64,000 bases of DNA from Bacteroidota bacterium (GTDB lineage: Bacteria; Bacteroidota; Bacteroidia; Chitinophagales; Chitinophagaceae). Where the stretch lies: contig JAEWKK010000008.1 of the NCBI GenBank assembly GCA_023386045.1, positions 1 to 64,000 of the forward strand, in the 5' to 3' direction. The stretch's first letter is position 1. Each line of letters begins with the position of its first letter. Below, in pieces: positions 18,135 to 27,139 of this stretch. The notes beneath the pieces are model-generated. The model did no database searches. It was not told the DNA's origin and saw only the letters and a program-made list of their open reading frames with translations. A program made the translations under genes and the position numbers.

Positions 18135-19283
18135 ATGTTCAGAAACCTGATACCTATATTGTTTGCGCTATTGCCTTTGGCCATTCCCGGCTGCAGGAAG
18201 ACGGAGAATTCTTTGGATAAAATTGTTAACGAGGAAGAAGTTAGGAGAAAAATGAATCAGTGGATTTCAGGTCAATATCTTCAGGGGCATCCCCGTAAAA
18301 ATGCTTTATTAGCAGAACTGGAAAAGAGCCTGGTATTTGATCGTTTGCAAAAAGAGGTCCTGAACTCAGATGAAGATATATTGATTGTTCCCGTCAATAA
18401 ATATTTTTCAAAGAGCAGACGATTACCTGCGGGTTCATTGTTGCAATTATTGATGGTGATGGATAAGTCAAGGCAGATTCTCAGGGCCGGCCTGGTATTG
18501 TTTATTTCATCTGAAGGAAAGGAGATTCATGAATTACCGTCCAATACCTTCTATAATATTTTTCATTATGGAGAAATTGCTTTGAGTGGAAAGTTTCTCT
18601 TCTTTACTGTCAGAGGACAATGGATTTACCAGTTGAATTATAAAGAAGGTAGGCCGGAATCATTTTCGGTGATCAGGAAAAAATTAAGGTCGGGAGAGTT
18701 GGCTGATTGTAATGAATGGAAATTAATCACCACTCAAATTGGTAAGCAGTCAGTGGCTGAACAGGCTGAAGTTTTTCCTGGCTGGAGCTGTGAAGATTTT
18801 TGTGATGAAGATGGGCTGCCTCATTACTGTCTTGAACTGGATGAAAATTGTTTTGATGATCCCAATCTTCAATGGGTGGCGAATGCAATTTCTGAGCCTG
18901 TTGCATGGAGTTGCGGTGAGGAAAGAATTGATCAGGAAAGCGGTGCCATCATAAAAACCTGTTTTTATACCTGGAACTATCACATCAACCTCTTGTTATG
19001 GCAGCGATGGAAGATGTGCAGCAGGGAAGAACTGGAATTGGAAAAATCATTATCAGGTTGGAAGATCAGAGCCATTAAACACAGGTACGATTCCATAGTT
19101 GGCACATCGCCAGGCTGTACTTCATTTGAAAAAAAACTGATACAGGTAAAAACTGTTTTGGGAGACGATTCGCTAACTGCGCGTGTGGAAATTCAATATG
19201 ATCTTCATTGTTTGAGACAGAGTGGGATTAATAGAATACAGGTATTCTATGGAAAGACCTCAGCTAACATAAAAATTCCTTAA
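18135..19283 (+). CDS. Hypothetical lipoprotein
   Basis: 382 residues. The N-terminus MFRNLIPILFALLPLAIPGC ends in a lipobox-like IPGC (cysteine at residue 20). The mature protein has no repeated structure. A cysteine-rich central segment (CEDFCDEDGLPHYC, then further Cys up to about residue 315) suggests disulfide bonds in the periplasm or at the surface. No family recognised. It begins 110 bp after the patatin gene, on the same strand, and could be transcribed with it. Confidence 0.6.
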   Translation: MFRNLIPILFALLPLAIPGCRKTENSLDKIVNEEEVRRKMNQWISGQYLQGHPRKNALLAELEKSLVFDRLQKEVLNSDEDILIVPVNKYFSKSRRLPAGSLLQLLMVMDKSRQILRAGLVLFISSEGKEIHELPSNTFYNIFHYGEIALSGKFLFFTVRGQWIYQLNYKEGRPESFSVIRKKLRSGELADCNEWKLITTQIGKQSVAEQAEVFPGWSCEDFCDEDGLPHYCLELDENCFDDPNLQWVANAISEPVAWSCGEERIDQESGAIIKTCFYTWNYHINLLLWQRWKMCSREELELEKSLSGWKIRAIKHRYDSIVGTSPGCTSFEKKLIQVKTVLGDDSLTARVEIQYDLHCLRQSGINRIQVFYGKTSANIKIP

Positions 19284-19327
19284 AGAGAGGAGGATGGAAA
19301 ATTGAAGAAAGCTTCTGCAATAAGAAA

Positions 19328-20224
19328 TTAATGGATCAATTGAAAGCATTGAGGAAGCAGGGAAATCTTTAATTGTTTTTTTGAGTCTGCAGGATCTCCA
19401 TCGATATGTAAGGGAGCATCGTTTGGATTGTCTATGCTGATGGAAGCGGATTGAAAATAAATAACACCCATTTTTTCATTGAGCAGGTCCACTTCCTGTA
19501 ATTTATTATAACCCCCTACCTGCATGAATGCTCTAAGCAGAACACTCAACTTGTTTTGTTTCGTCATCACCACGATATCCAGTAAACTATCAGTAAGGCT
19601 GGCTTTTGGAGCAATGGTAAAATGATTTCCAAACTGGTTGCTGTTCGCTATGCTAATAAAGAATGCATCTGTTTTAATAGCCCTGTTATTTACATACAGG
19701 GTAAATGGATAACACCTGGCAGTAAAAAAATTGGCAACTGTTTTTTTAATATAGGTCATGAGACCCCTTTTGGGATCATTGGCGAAATCATGGGCTACCT
19801 GCGCATCAAACCCAAGACCACATAACATGCAGGCAAAGCTTTCATTGATCATAAAAGCATCAATGCGCTGGCTCTTTCCTTTGAATATCAGCTGCAGTGC
19901 TTTCAAAGGATCTTTAGGAATTCCGGCACTGAATGCCAGTCCGTTTCCCGAGCCGCAGGGAATAATGCCAAAAGGAAGATCAAGATGACGCAGGCTATTG
20001 ACTGCTGCATTGATGGTGCCGTCGCCACCCACAATGATAATATCCGTAAAACACTGTTCTTTGATTATGGGATAAAGGAAGGAATAATCACCACTGGCAA
20101 CCGAAGGATAGATGGCGAATTCAAGACTCGCTTCACTCGTCTTTGTTTCAACAAGCTTCTGAAGGGAAGATTGATTTTTTCTTCCGGAAATAGGGTTGAT
20201 GATATAAACAAGCTTTCGCGACAT
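19328..20224 (-). CDS. Diacylglycerol kinase-like lipid kinase (YegS/DagK family)
   Basis: 298 residues from the ATG at 20224. The ORF can be extended to 20314, but the extra 30 residues are translated from AAACGGG heptamer repeat and are not believable. Motifs: INPISGRKN at the nucleotide fold, VGGDGTINAAVN (the GGDGT ATP site), and PCGSGNGLAFSAG. The C-terminal domain is all beta, ending with the IDGDPAD segment seen in DAGK_cat proteins. It phosphorylates a lipid such as diacylglycerol or a sphingolipid at the membrane; the substrate is not predictable. Confidence 0.85.
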   Translation of the reverse strand: MSRKLVYIINPISGRKNQSSLQKLVETKTSEASLEFAIYPSVASGDYSFLYPIIKEQCFTDIIIVGGDGTINAAVNSLRHLDLPFGIIPCGSGNGLAFSAGIPKDPLKALQLIFKGKSQRIDAFMINESFACMLCGLGFDAQVAHDFANDPKRGLMTYIKKTVANFFTARCYPFTLYVNNRAIKTDAFFISIANSNQFGNHFTIAPKASLTDSLLDIVVMTKQNKLSVLLRAFMQVGGYNKLQEVDLLNEKMGVIYFQSASISIDNPNDAPLHIDGDPADSKKQLKISLLPQCFQLIH

Positions 20225-20501
20225 GAGGTGCAAATATCGGCAAAGGAGAAACGTCAAACGGCAAACGGGAAACGGGAGACGGGAAACGTCAAACGAGAAT
20301 TGAAGTTTTCTCAATGAAGAACTTTCGTTTATAGCTTGTGCTTATGGGCCACCAACCTTAGACGTTTAAAGTTTATGTTCTTTCAGTAGAAGTTGCACAA
20401 CTAAAACGGCCATCTATGGACCATGGACCATGGTCTTCCGCCATAAGCCATACGCCATTCGCTATCTGCCATGAACCATGAACCATGAACTATGATCTAT
20501 C
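20225..20501. repeat. Heptamer repeat block
   Basis: Left half: AAACGTC/AAACGGC/AAACGGG units, period 7 (20250-20297). Middle: a non-repetitive stretch and the core AAAACGGCCATCTATGGACC (20403-20422). Right half: CCATGGA, CCATAAG/CCATACG and CCATGAA units (20416-20500), ending at the stop of the convergent-side FabH gene. No ORF or RNA gene seen. Confidence 0.78.
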
Positions 20502-21548
20502 CTACCACCTCAACAAAACACTGCCCCAGGTAAAGCCGCTGCCGAAAGCAGCCAGGCAAACCAGGTCTCCTTTTTCGATCCGGCCTTCCTGCCAGGCTTC
20601 ACACAAGGCAATGGGAACAGAAGCCGCCGTTGTATTGCCGTAACGTTGGATATTATTATATACCTGGTCATCTCTCAGCTTCATCGTATGTGCCACAAAC
20701 TGGCTGATGCGCAGGTTGGCCTGGTGAGGAACCAGCAATTTTAGATCAGAAGCCTTGCATCCATTTTGGCTTAGTGCTTCCATGATGACCTCCGGAAATT
20801 TGACAACGGCTTTTTTGAACACCGCCTGTCCGTCCATATTTGGGAACAGCTGTGCCTGATCAATCATGGAATGACTCATGAACATTTGGCCTATTTCCGC
20901 CTCATCAAAATCAGCCAGTCCTTCCTTCCAGTAATTGGCATGAGTGCCGGGGTTGTACATGGCCAGCGATTCCGCATCAGCTCCATCGCTGTGAAGATGC
21001 GTACTCAGAATACCCCTGCTTTCGTCTTCTGAAGGTTGTAACACTACTGCAGCAGCGCCATCACCAAAGATCACTGAAACATTTCTTCCCCTTGTGCTGA
21101 AATCGAGACCAAAAGAATGTTTTTCACTTCCAATGACTAGGATATTTTTATAAGTACCTGTCCTGATAAACTGATCAGCTACACTCAGGGCATAAATAAA
21201 ACCACTGCACTGGTTCCTTACATCTAGCGCTCCGATCTCTTTCATGTTCAAAGCCCTTTGAACTAAAACGCCACAACCAGGAAAATAATAATCAGGAGAA
21301 AGGGTGGCAAAAACAATAAAATCTATATCCTGGGCGGTTATACCTGCTCTTTCGATGGCTTGCCTGGCCGCCTCTATACCCATGGTTGCCGTAGTCTCCT
21401 TTGTTCTGTGAGCGTAACGCCTTTCCTGGATTCCAGTTCTTTCCCTGATCCATTCATCACTGGTTTCCATGTAACGGGTAAGGTCCTGATTGGTCACTAC
21501 CTGCTGTGGTACGTACATGCCTATTCCGGCTATGATAGATCTGGGCAT
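20502..21548 (-). CDS. fabH: 3-oxoacyl-ACP synthase III
   Basis: 348 residues. It condenses acetyl-CoA or another acyl-CoA with malonyl-ACP to start fatty acid synthesis. The full catalytic triad is visible: C114 in NQCSGF, H275 in LVPHQAN, and N305 in RYGNTTA. The thiolase fold repeats are intact. The opening GIGMYVPQQVVTN and GIQERRYA are typical. Several FabH paralogs usually occur in Bacteroidota, some serving other ketide pathways; no acpP or other fab gene is adjacent, so a role beyond primary fatty acid synthesis cannot be excluded. Confidence 0.9.
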   Translation of the reverse strand: MPRSIIAGIGMYVPQQVVTNQDLTRYMETSDEWIRERTGIQERRYAHRTKETTATMGIEAARQAIERAGITAQDIDFIVFATLSPDYYFPGCGVLVQRALNMKEIGALDVRNQCSGFIYALSVADQFIRTGTYKNILVIGSEKHSFGLDFSTRGRNVSVIFGDGAAAVVLQPSEDESRGILSTHLHSDGADAESLAMYNPGTHANYWKEGLADFDEAEIGQMFMSHSMIDQAQLFPNMDGQAVFKKAVVKFPEVIMEALSQNGCKASDLKLLVPHQANLRISQFVAHTMKLRDDQVYNNIQRYGNTTAASVPIALCEAWQEGRIEKGDLVCLAAFGSGFTWGSVLLRW

Positions 21549-21744
21549 AACAATCGTTTGGTTAAAAATAGAACTCTTGAGCTAAAGATCAGGAAGGGCC
21601 GTTTTTTCATCAGGATCATTCCAAAACTCCTATTTGAGTTTAGGACCTTAAACAATGTTGATCTAAATCTTATATGAAAGAGAAAATCCTCAAAAAGTTA
21701 TTGTAAAATCCATCTATAAACTATGCTGCCCGCCTCAATTAACC

Positions 21745-21752
21745 TACCTTTG
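21745..21752 (+). promoter_or_regulatory. -7 promoter element upstream of typA
   Basis: TACCTTTG, an exact TAnnTTTG match, about 95 nt before the ATG at 21848. The rest of the 281-bp gap from 21549 shows no ORF or RNA gene. Confidence 0.4.
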
Positions 21753-21847
21753 CGCCTCCCTAAATAAAGCCTTGAGCTTTAGCAACGAAGCCTTGAGAAA
21801 CACTTCTTCACGCTTTTCAGCTATGGCCCATGCCGGAGCACAACAAT

Positions 21848-23662
21848 ATGGATATCAGAAATATAGCAATCATTGCCCACGTTGACCACGGGAAAACTAC
21901 CCTGGTAGATAAGATCCTTCACGCAACGAAGGTTTTTCGCGACAACCAGGATACTGGCGAACTTATCATGGACAGTAATGACCTCGAAAAGGAAAGAGGC
22001 ATTACCATTTTCAGCAAGAACGCCGCAGTAATGTACAAGGGTGTTAAGATCAATGTGATCGACACGCCGGGTCACGCCGACTTTGGTGGTGAAGTGGAAA
22101 GGGTTCTGAAAATGGCTGATGGTGTTTGCCTGCTGGTAGATGCTTTTGAAGGCCCCATGCCCCAGACACGTTTTGTACTGCAGAAGGCATTACAATTAAA
22201 TTTGAAACCAATCGTCATTATTAATAAAGTTGATAAGCCTAACTGCCGCCCCGACGAAGTTCATGATGCAGTTTTCGAGTTGTTCTTCAACCTCGACGCT
22301 ACTGAAGAACAGCTGGATTTCCCAACCTATTACGGATCGGGAAAAAATGGCTGGTTCAATGACAGCCTGACTCCAAGTGAAGACATTACGCCTTTACTGG
22401 ATGGTATTCTCAAACACGTTCCTCCTCCATCAGTAAGTGAAGGAACACTGCAGATGCAGATCACTTCTCTTGATTATTCATCTTTCCTTGGCCGTATTGC
22501 AGTGGGTAAAGTTGCCCGCGGTACTATCAGGGAAAATCAGCCTATTGCCCTGATGCAGGAAAATGGTGAGATCAAAAAACAAAGAGTGCGCGAACTCTAT
22601 GTTTTTGAAGGCATGGGTAAAAAGAAGGTCAGCGAAGTGTTTGCCGGAGATCTTTGTGCAGTAGTAGGTCTTGAAGGATTCAATATTGGTGATACCATTG
22701 CCGATGCTGAAAATCCAGAAGCACTGGAAGTGATCAGTGTTGACGAACCTACCATGAACATGCAGTTTTCCATTAACAACTCCCCATTCTTCGGACGTGA
22801 TGGAAAATTTGTGACTTCACGTCACCTGCGCGACCGACTGATGAAGGAAACAGAAAAAAATCTTGCATTAAAAGTTTACGATACAGACAGCGCCGATAGC
22901 TTTATGGTTTACGGCCGTGGTATTCTTCACCTGGGTATCCTGATCGAGACCATGCGCCGCGAAGGGTATGAGTTAACGATAGGACAGCCACAAGTAATTA
23001 CCAAAGAGATCGATGGTAGAAAATGTGAGCCATTTGAAACCCTTGTTGTAGACGTTCCTCAGGAATATGCTTCCAAAGTAATTGATATGGTTACCCGTCG
23101 TAAAGGCGAAATGCTGGTGATGGAAACCAAGGGTGATATGCAGCATCTTGAATTTGATATGCCTTCAAGAGGCCTGCTTGGTCTGCGTACACAAATGCTA
23201 ACCAACACCGCAGGTGAAGCAGTAATGAACCATCGCTTCAGTGAATACAAACCATGGAAAGGACCAATTCCTGGTCGTAATAATGGTGTTCTGATTGCGA
23301 AAGATAACGGTACCACTACAGGATATTCTCTTGATAAATTACAGGATCGTGGTTACTTTTTTGTAGACCCGGGAGAAGAAGTGTATAAAGGACAGGTGAT
23401 AGGTGAGAACAATAAGCCAGGTGATATTGTGGTGAATTCAAACGAAGGAAAAAAGCTGACCAACCACCGTGCAAGCGGAAGTGATGCAGCTACCAACATT
23501 CAGCCAAAAAGGGAAATGACCCTGGAAGAATGTATGGAATATATCCAGCAGGATGAGTGCATCGAGGTAACGCCCAACCATATCCGTATGCGTAAGGTGA
23601 TCCTTGATGAAGAAGAAAGAAAGAAAGTAGCCAAGAAGATGAGCGCTGAAGCGGTGGGGTGA
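21848..23662 (+). CDS. typA: TypA/BipA translational GTPase
   Basis: About 604 residues from the ATG at 21848; the upstream ATG at 21830 adds six. It is a ribosome-associated GTPase of the EF-G family that helps 50S assembly and stress or low-temperature growth. G1 is AHVDHGKTT, G3 IDTPGHADFGGEV, and G4 NKVDKP. The C-terminal BipA-specific part contains TRRKGEMLVME and LGLRTQMLTNTAGEAVMNH. Length and order are normal. It is preceded by a longish leader with a perfect -7 element and followed by a UUCG terminator. Confidence 0.97.
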   Translation: MDIRNIAIIAHVDHGKTTLVDKILHATKVFRDNQDTGELIMDSNDLEKERGITIFSKNAAVMYKGVKINVIDTPGHADFGGEVERVLKMADGVCLLVDAFEGPMPQTRFVLQKALQLNLKPIVIINKVDKPNCRPDEVHDAVFELFFNLDATEEQLDFPTYYGSGKNGWFNDSLTPSEDITPLLDGILKHVPPPSVSEGTLQMQITSLDYSSFLGRIAVGKVARGTIRENQPIALMQENGEIKKQRVRELYVFEGMGKKKVSEVFAGDLCAVVGLEGFNIGDTIADAENPEALEVISVDEPTMNMQFSINNSPFFGRDGKFVTSRHLRDRLMKETEKNLALKVYDTDSADSFMVYGRGILHLGILIETMRREGYELTIGQPQVITKEIDGRKCEPFETLVVDVPQEYASKVIDMVTRRKGEMLVMETKGDMQHLEFDMPSRGLLGLRTQMLTNTAGEAVMNHRFSEYKPWKGPIPGRNNGVLIAKDNGTTTGYSLDKLQDRGYFFVDPGEEVYKGQVIGENNKPGDIVVNSNEGKKLTNHRASGSDAATNIQPKREMTLEECMEYIQQDECIEVTPNHIRMRKVILDEEERKKVAKKMSAEAVG

Positions 23663-24032
23663 GGTGAGTGAGTTATTGTGAGTGGTCAGTAGTGAGTTGT
23701 GAGTATTTCTAGATCGAAAATAATGACCTGCCTTCGGGCAGGTTTTTTATTGTGAATGGTGAGTGGTGAGTGGTGAGAAGGTGAGTGGTAAGTGGTTAGT
23801 GGTGAGAAAGTAGAGTGTGAAACGAGAAACGGGAAACGGCAATAGGTTCTGTCATTTGAGAAACTATCTTTCTAAACGACCGGCTATGGACCATCGACCA
23901 TCGACCATCGACCATGGACCATGGACCATCGGCCATATGCCATGAACTATGAACCATGAACTATGAACTACACCCCATCAACAATTAACCTTCCTCCGCA
24001 CTATTTGGCCGGTACTTTGTATAGTTGCTGGT
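23663..24032. repeat. Heptamer repeat block containing a terminator
   Basis: Left: GTGAGTG/GTGAGTA units at 23662-23704 and again at 23753-23812. Then AAACGAG/AAACGGG/AAACGGC units (23818-23840), a core AAACTATCTTTCTAAACGAC followed by CGGCTATGGACC (23871-23892), and GACCATC/GACCATG units. The right end is CCATGAA/CTATGAA up to about 23968. Both flanking genes are on the plus strand, so the left/right polarity here does not depend on gene direction. Confidence 0.8.
23726..23748 (+). terminator. Rho-independent terminator after typA
   Basis: ACCTGCC, tetraloop TTCG, GGCAGGT, followed by a run of T (23743-23748). A textbook hairpin about 60 bp after the typA stop. Confidence 0.85.
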
Positions 24033-24893
24033 ATGCAACCCCAGTCTTTTTTCTTTTTTATTGGTCTGTGTGCTATTTGGGCATGTAACCTTGTTGATGG
24101 AAAGCCCAATGAAGGTCCGGGTAAAAAAACCTCGAAAGAAATGACCTATTCCTATGCCTGCCTCGATAGTTCAGTTGGAGGCAGTGAAACCAACAAGGCC
24201 ATCAGCAAAACCACAGAACTGATCCGCAAACTTGCCATCAAGGATAATGAGGTGACCGACCAGGTGCAGACAGATTATGGAAAATTATTTCACGAGGATG
24301 CGGTTGAAACAAAAACTTTTGAGCTGGTAGATGATGCTGCCGTGAATGCGCAACTCAAAAAAATTATGGATGACCTACTGTCAAAGCGTGAAGAGCCTTC
24401 TCAAATTATTTATTCAATTTACCTGATCAAAGGCGATGAGATCAATGCCTTTACTTTTGGAGGCCGCATTTATTTGACAAAAGCCATGTACGATAAGTGT
24501 AAGGACAATGAATCACTTTTATATTCCATCATTGGACACGAGATCGGCCATTCAGAACGCGGGCATATCAAAAAAACCATCCAGGAAATGATGATCGCTG
24601 AAAAGATCTTTGGTGAAGAGAATGGTACGCTGGCCTTCCAGGTCATGAAATTACTCACCGGTTCTTTTAATCAAAAGAATGAACTCGAAGCGGATTATTA
24701 TGGAACCGACCTGGCCTATCGTCTCGACCGTGATGTTTGCGCGGCAGTAAACTTCTGGAAGGAAATGTCTGAAAAAGAAAATGAATACAATCGCTTTGAA
24801 GATTTTTTCAGAACTCACCCTTTTTCAGCTTTGCGTTACCAATGCCTGAAGAATCATATTAAAAATAATTTTGGAAAAGATTGCCTGAAGTGA
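24033..24893 (+). CDS. M48-family metalloprotease, lipoprotein
   Basis: 286 residues. The first 18 residues are a hydrophobic leader ending in IWAC, a probable lipobox (cysteine at 18). The catalytic zinc motif is HEIGH (169-173) with E170 as the base, and the third ligand is in ELEADYYG (E219). FTFGGRIYLTK just before is the edge-strand motif of M48 (BepA/LoiP-like) peptidases. It probably acts in periplasmic protein quality control. It has no transmembrane helices after the leader, unlike HtpX. Confidence 0.88.
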   Translation: MQPQSFFFFIGLCAIWACNLVDGKPNEGPGKKTSKEMTYSYACLDSSVGGSETNKAISKTTELIRKLAIKDNEVTDQVQTDYGKLFHEDAVETKTFELVDDAAVNAQLKKIMDDLLSKREEPSQIIYSIYLIKGDEINAFTFGGRIYLTKAMYDKCKDNESLLYSIIGHEIGHSERGHIKKTIQEMMIAEKIFGEENGTLAFQVMKLLTGSFNQKNELEADYYGTDLAYRLDRDVCAAVNFWKEMSEKENEYNRFEDFFRTHPFSALRYQCLKNHIKNNFGKDCLK

Positions 24894-24949
24894 TGAGCTG
24901 CTTAAAGGATTATTTAACAATCCCTGCCCGGTTGTATAAACTGTCTCTG

Positions 24950-24957
24950 TAAATTTG
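24950..24957 (+). promoter_or_regulatory. -7 promoter-like element before the small membrane protein
   Basis: TAAATTTG fits TAnnTTTG exactly and ends 4 nt before the ATG at 24962, so a transcript from it would be leaderless. A TTG lies 15 nt upstream (24932-24934), shorter than the usual spacing. Confidence 0.4.
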
Positions 24958-24961
24958 CACT

Positions 24962-25210
24962 ATGTTCCTTCGCCGGCATAAATACTTATTCTTCCTTCTT
25001 TTCTTTTTTGTTTTCCTGTTTTCTTCAGTTACAGTGGAAGCACAGTGTTCCGTATGTACACGCACAGCGCAACAATTGGGAGAGAAGCCTGCAAAAGGAT
25101 TGAATTCCGGTATTCTCTATCTTGCTTTTACGCCTTTGATTTTGATTGGAGTGATCGGCTACCGCGTGTTCAGGAAGAGCCGCTCTTCTGAAGACAATAC
25201 TTCTGCTTAA
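24962..25210 (+). CDS. Small membrane protein with CxxC, 82 residues
   Basis: It opens with a basic MFLRRHK and a long hydrophobic run ending near VEAQ (probable signal peptidase I site). A conserved-looking QCSVCTRTAQQLG motif (C-x-x-C) follows, then a single membrane helix (about 51-67) and a charged tail (FRKSRSSED). Orientation: the CxxC faces the periplasm. I do not know a function; the CxxC suggests redox or metal binding, as an inference. It overlaps the convergent glycosyltransferase by 4 bp. Confidence 0.7.
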   Translation: MFLRRHKYLFFLLFFFVFLFSSVTVEAQCSVCTRTAQQLGEKPAKGLNSGILYLAFTPLILIGVIGYRVFRKSRSSEDNTSA

Positions 25211-26352
25211 TTTTTGATCAGCGTTTCCAGTTTCTCTAAAAGAGTTGCTTCAACAGAAGCCGGAAATTTTTCTTTGAACAATTGAAAAGAAGCTTCACCC
25301 ATTTCTTTCCATTTTTCTTTTTGCTGCCAGGCTCTTTCCAATGTTTGATTGATCTCTTCCTCAGTCGCCTGTTTGCAAATCCATCCGTTTTCATTTTCTA
25401 TGATCCAGTCTGGCATATCACCTACATCAGTTACAGCCACAGGTCTGCCTACTGCTAATGCTTCAATTACCGACAAAGGCATGGCGTCCTGCCTGGTTAA
25501 TTGCAGCAGAAGATGTGATTCTTCCAGAGCTTTTCTCACATCACTTGTATGTCCCTTCAAAAAAATCCTGTGCTGCATCTGGTGTTGATTAATCAAATCC
25601 TGAAGCAGTTCCCTGTCTTTACCTTCTCCATATAAATGCAATTCCCATTTCCTTTGTTGCCACTGAGTTGCTGATAAGGCACTGATCAAAACATCCTGTG
25701 CCTTCCTGTTTACTTCAAGGGCTGCCAGCATGATAAACCGGTAAATACCTTCATCTGCCAAGGGATATTTTGTAACTGTAGCGGGAGTTTCAAAACTGAT
25801 AGGATTGATCAGAATTTCATCGCTTGTGATTTGAATGCCTGAATTTTTTACCAGGGTTTCTTTGATCCTTCGCGAAGCAAAAAGATTGAGAAGAGCGCCG
25901 TCGATCAGTGACTGAATGATTTCTTTTTTTCTTCCTGTAAAAACTTCTTTTTCCCGGTAGTTATGATAAAGTACTACATACCTGTGGGGCTTTTTGTAAA
26001 AATGCTGCCATGCTTTTGTGATGATCTCAAAAGCACCCATGTTAATGACCGTGAGATCATATTCATGAACTGGCAAAGAATTGATCACCCGCCTGGATGC
26101 TGATTTTGAAAATTTATTCTGAATTCGCTCAACCAGATTTCTTTTTGATCTTCCTTTATTGGGAAGGTAAAATATCTCTGCGCCGGCTTCTTGTAGAACA
26201 GATTGTTTTTGTTCTTTTTCATGCCAATGATAAACTGCGCAGCCAACTTTCCATCCGCGCCTGGCGGCCATCAATGCAGTGCGGTACCAAAGCTCCTCGC
26301 TGCCACCCCAGGGTGAGGCTGACATGAGCGATACAAAAAAAACGGAAGGCAT
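25207..26352 (-). CDS. Glycosyltransferase family 4
   Basis: 381 residues, GT-B fold. The C-terminal GT4 domain has LKGHTSDVRKALEESHLLLQLTRQDAMPLSVIEALAVGRPVAVTDVG, where the E-x7-E motif region and Gly-Pro-Val are diagnostic of nucleotide-sugar binding. The N-terminal domain includes MSASPWGGSEELW, a typical GT4 opening with a Gly-rich acceptor loop. It works in the cytoplasm on lipid-linked sugar or capsule and O-antigen assembly. It is part of the surface-polysaccharide group 25207-30150. Sugar specificity cannot be assigned. Confidence 0.88.
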   Translation of the reverse strand: MPSVFFVSLMSASPWGGSEELWYRTALMAARRGWKVGCAVYHWHEKEQKQSVLQEAGAEIFYLPNKGRSKRNLVERIQNKFSKSASRRVINSLPVHEYDLTVINMGAFEIITKAWQHFYKKPHRYVVLYHNYREKEVFTGRKKEIIQSLIDGALLNLFASRRIKETLVKNSGIQITSDEILINPISFETPATVTKYPLADEGIYRFIMLAALEVNRKAQDVLISALSATQWQQRKWELHLYGEGKDRELLQDLINQHQMQHRIFLKGHTSDVRKALEESHLLLQLTRQDAMPLSVIEALAVGRPVAVTDVGDMPDWIIENENGWICKQATEEEINQTLERAWQQKEKWKEMGEASFQLFKEKFPASVEATLLEKLETLIKN

Positions 26353-26401
26353 CGGCTAAAGGTATTGGCTGTTTGTGAATATAAAATTGTTTTTTTGCCC
26401 T

Positions 26402-27139
26402 ATGTCGCGGTTCACAACTTTAAGAAATCATCTTTCTTTTAATGAAGCACTGAGTATCTATTTCAGGTTGAAAACAAAGAACAGGAAAGATATGAGAGTT
26501 TCAAAACTGCGGCATCCCTTCACCCTTCGCAACAACCCTCATGATTATGGAACTTTTGAAGAAGTGATTGTTAAGGAAGGATATAATATTCCTCTTGATT
26601 TTTCACCCACAACCATCATTGATGGAGGAGGCAACATCGGCTTAACGGCTGCTTACTTTGCATCAAAGTTTCCACAGGCAGCAATTCTCTCTTTTGAACC
26701 CGATAAGGAAAATTTTGAACTGCTTAAAAAAAATACCGCTGCTTATCCTAATGTAAAACCCATGAACGGTGGCATCTGGAGTCATTCAGCAAACCTGGTA
26801 GTCAAGGATCTGGGCTTTGGAAATAATGGCTTCATGGTGGAAGAAGTTCCAGTTGATACACCTGGATCCATTAAGGCCTGGGGCATTGCAGATGTGATGC
26901 AGCAAATGAACTGGACTCAATGCGATCTTGTGAAGCTGGATGTGGAAGGTTCTGAAAAAGAAATATTTTCTACCAACTATGAAAAATGGTTGCCCCATAC
27001 AAAAGTACTGGTGATAGAACTTCATGATCGTATGAAGAAAGGCTGCAGTAAATCCGTTTTTTCTGCTATAAGTCGTTATAATTTCTCGATGGATGTTGCA
27101 GGTGAAAATCTTGTGTTTACAAACCAGGATCAGGTCTGA
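26402..27139 (+). CDS. FkbM-family SAM-dependent methyltransferase
   Basis: 245 residues from the ATG at 26402; a GTG at 26375 would add nine. It contains the FkbM signature: IIDGGGNIGLTAAYFASKFP (SAM-binding glycine-rich loop), ILSFEPDKENFELLKKN and KLDVEGSEKEIF. These enzymes O-methylate sugars or polyketides. Among glycosyltransferases, a role in methylating a surface glycan is likely but inferred. The 3' end overlaps the convergent GT2 gene by 10 bp. Confidence 0.88.
   Translation: MSRFTTLRNHLSFNEALSIYFRLKTKNRKDMRVSKLRHPFTLRNNPHDYGTFEEVIVKEGYNIPLDFSPTTIIDGGGNIGLTAAYFASKFPQAAILSFEPDKENFELLKKNTAAYPNVKPMNGGIWSHSANLVVKDLGFGNNGFMVEEVPVDTPGSIKAWGIADVMQQMNWTQCDLVKLDVEGSEKEIFSTNYEKWLPHTKVLVIELHDRMKKGCSKSVFSAISRYNFSMDVAGENLVFTNQDQV

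Noticed and set aside
20225..20314. N-terminal extension of the lipid kinase
   Set aside because: Encoded by AAACGGG heptamers; the family start (MSRKLVYIINP) is at 20224.
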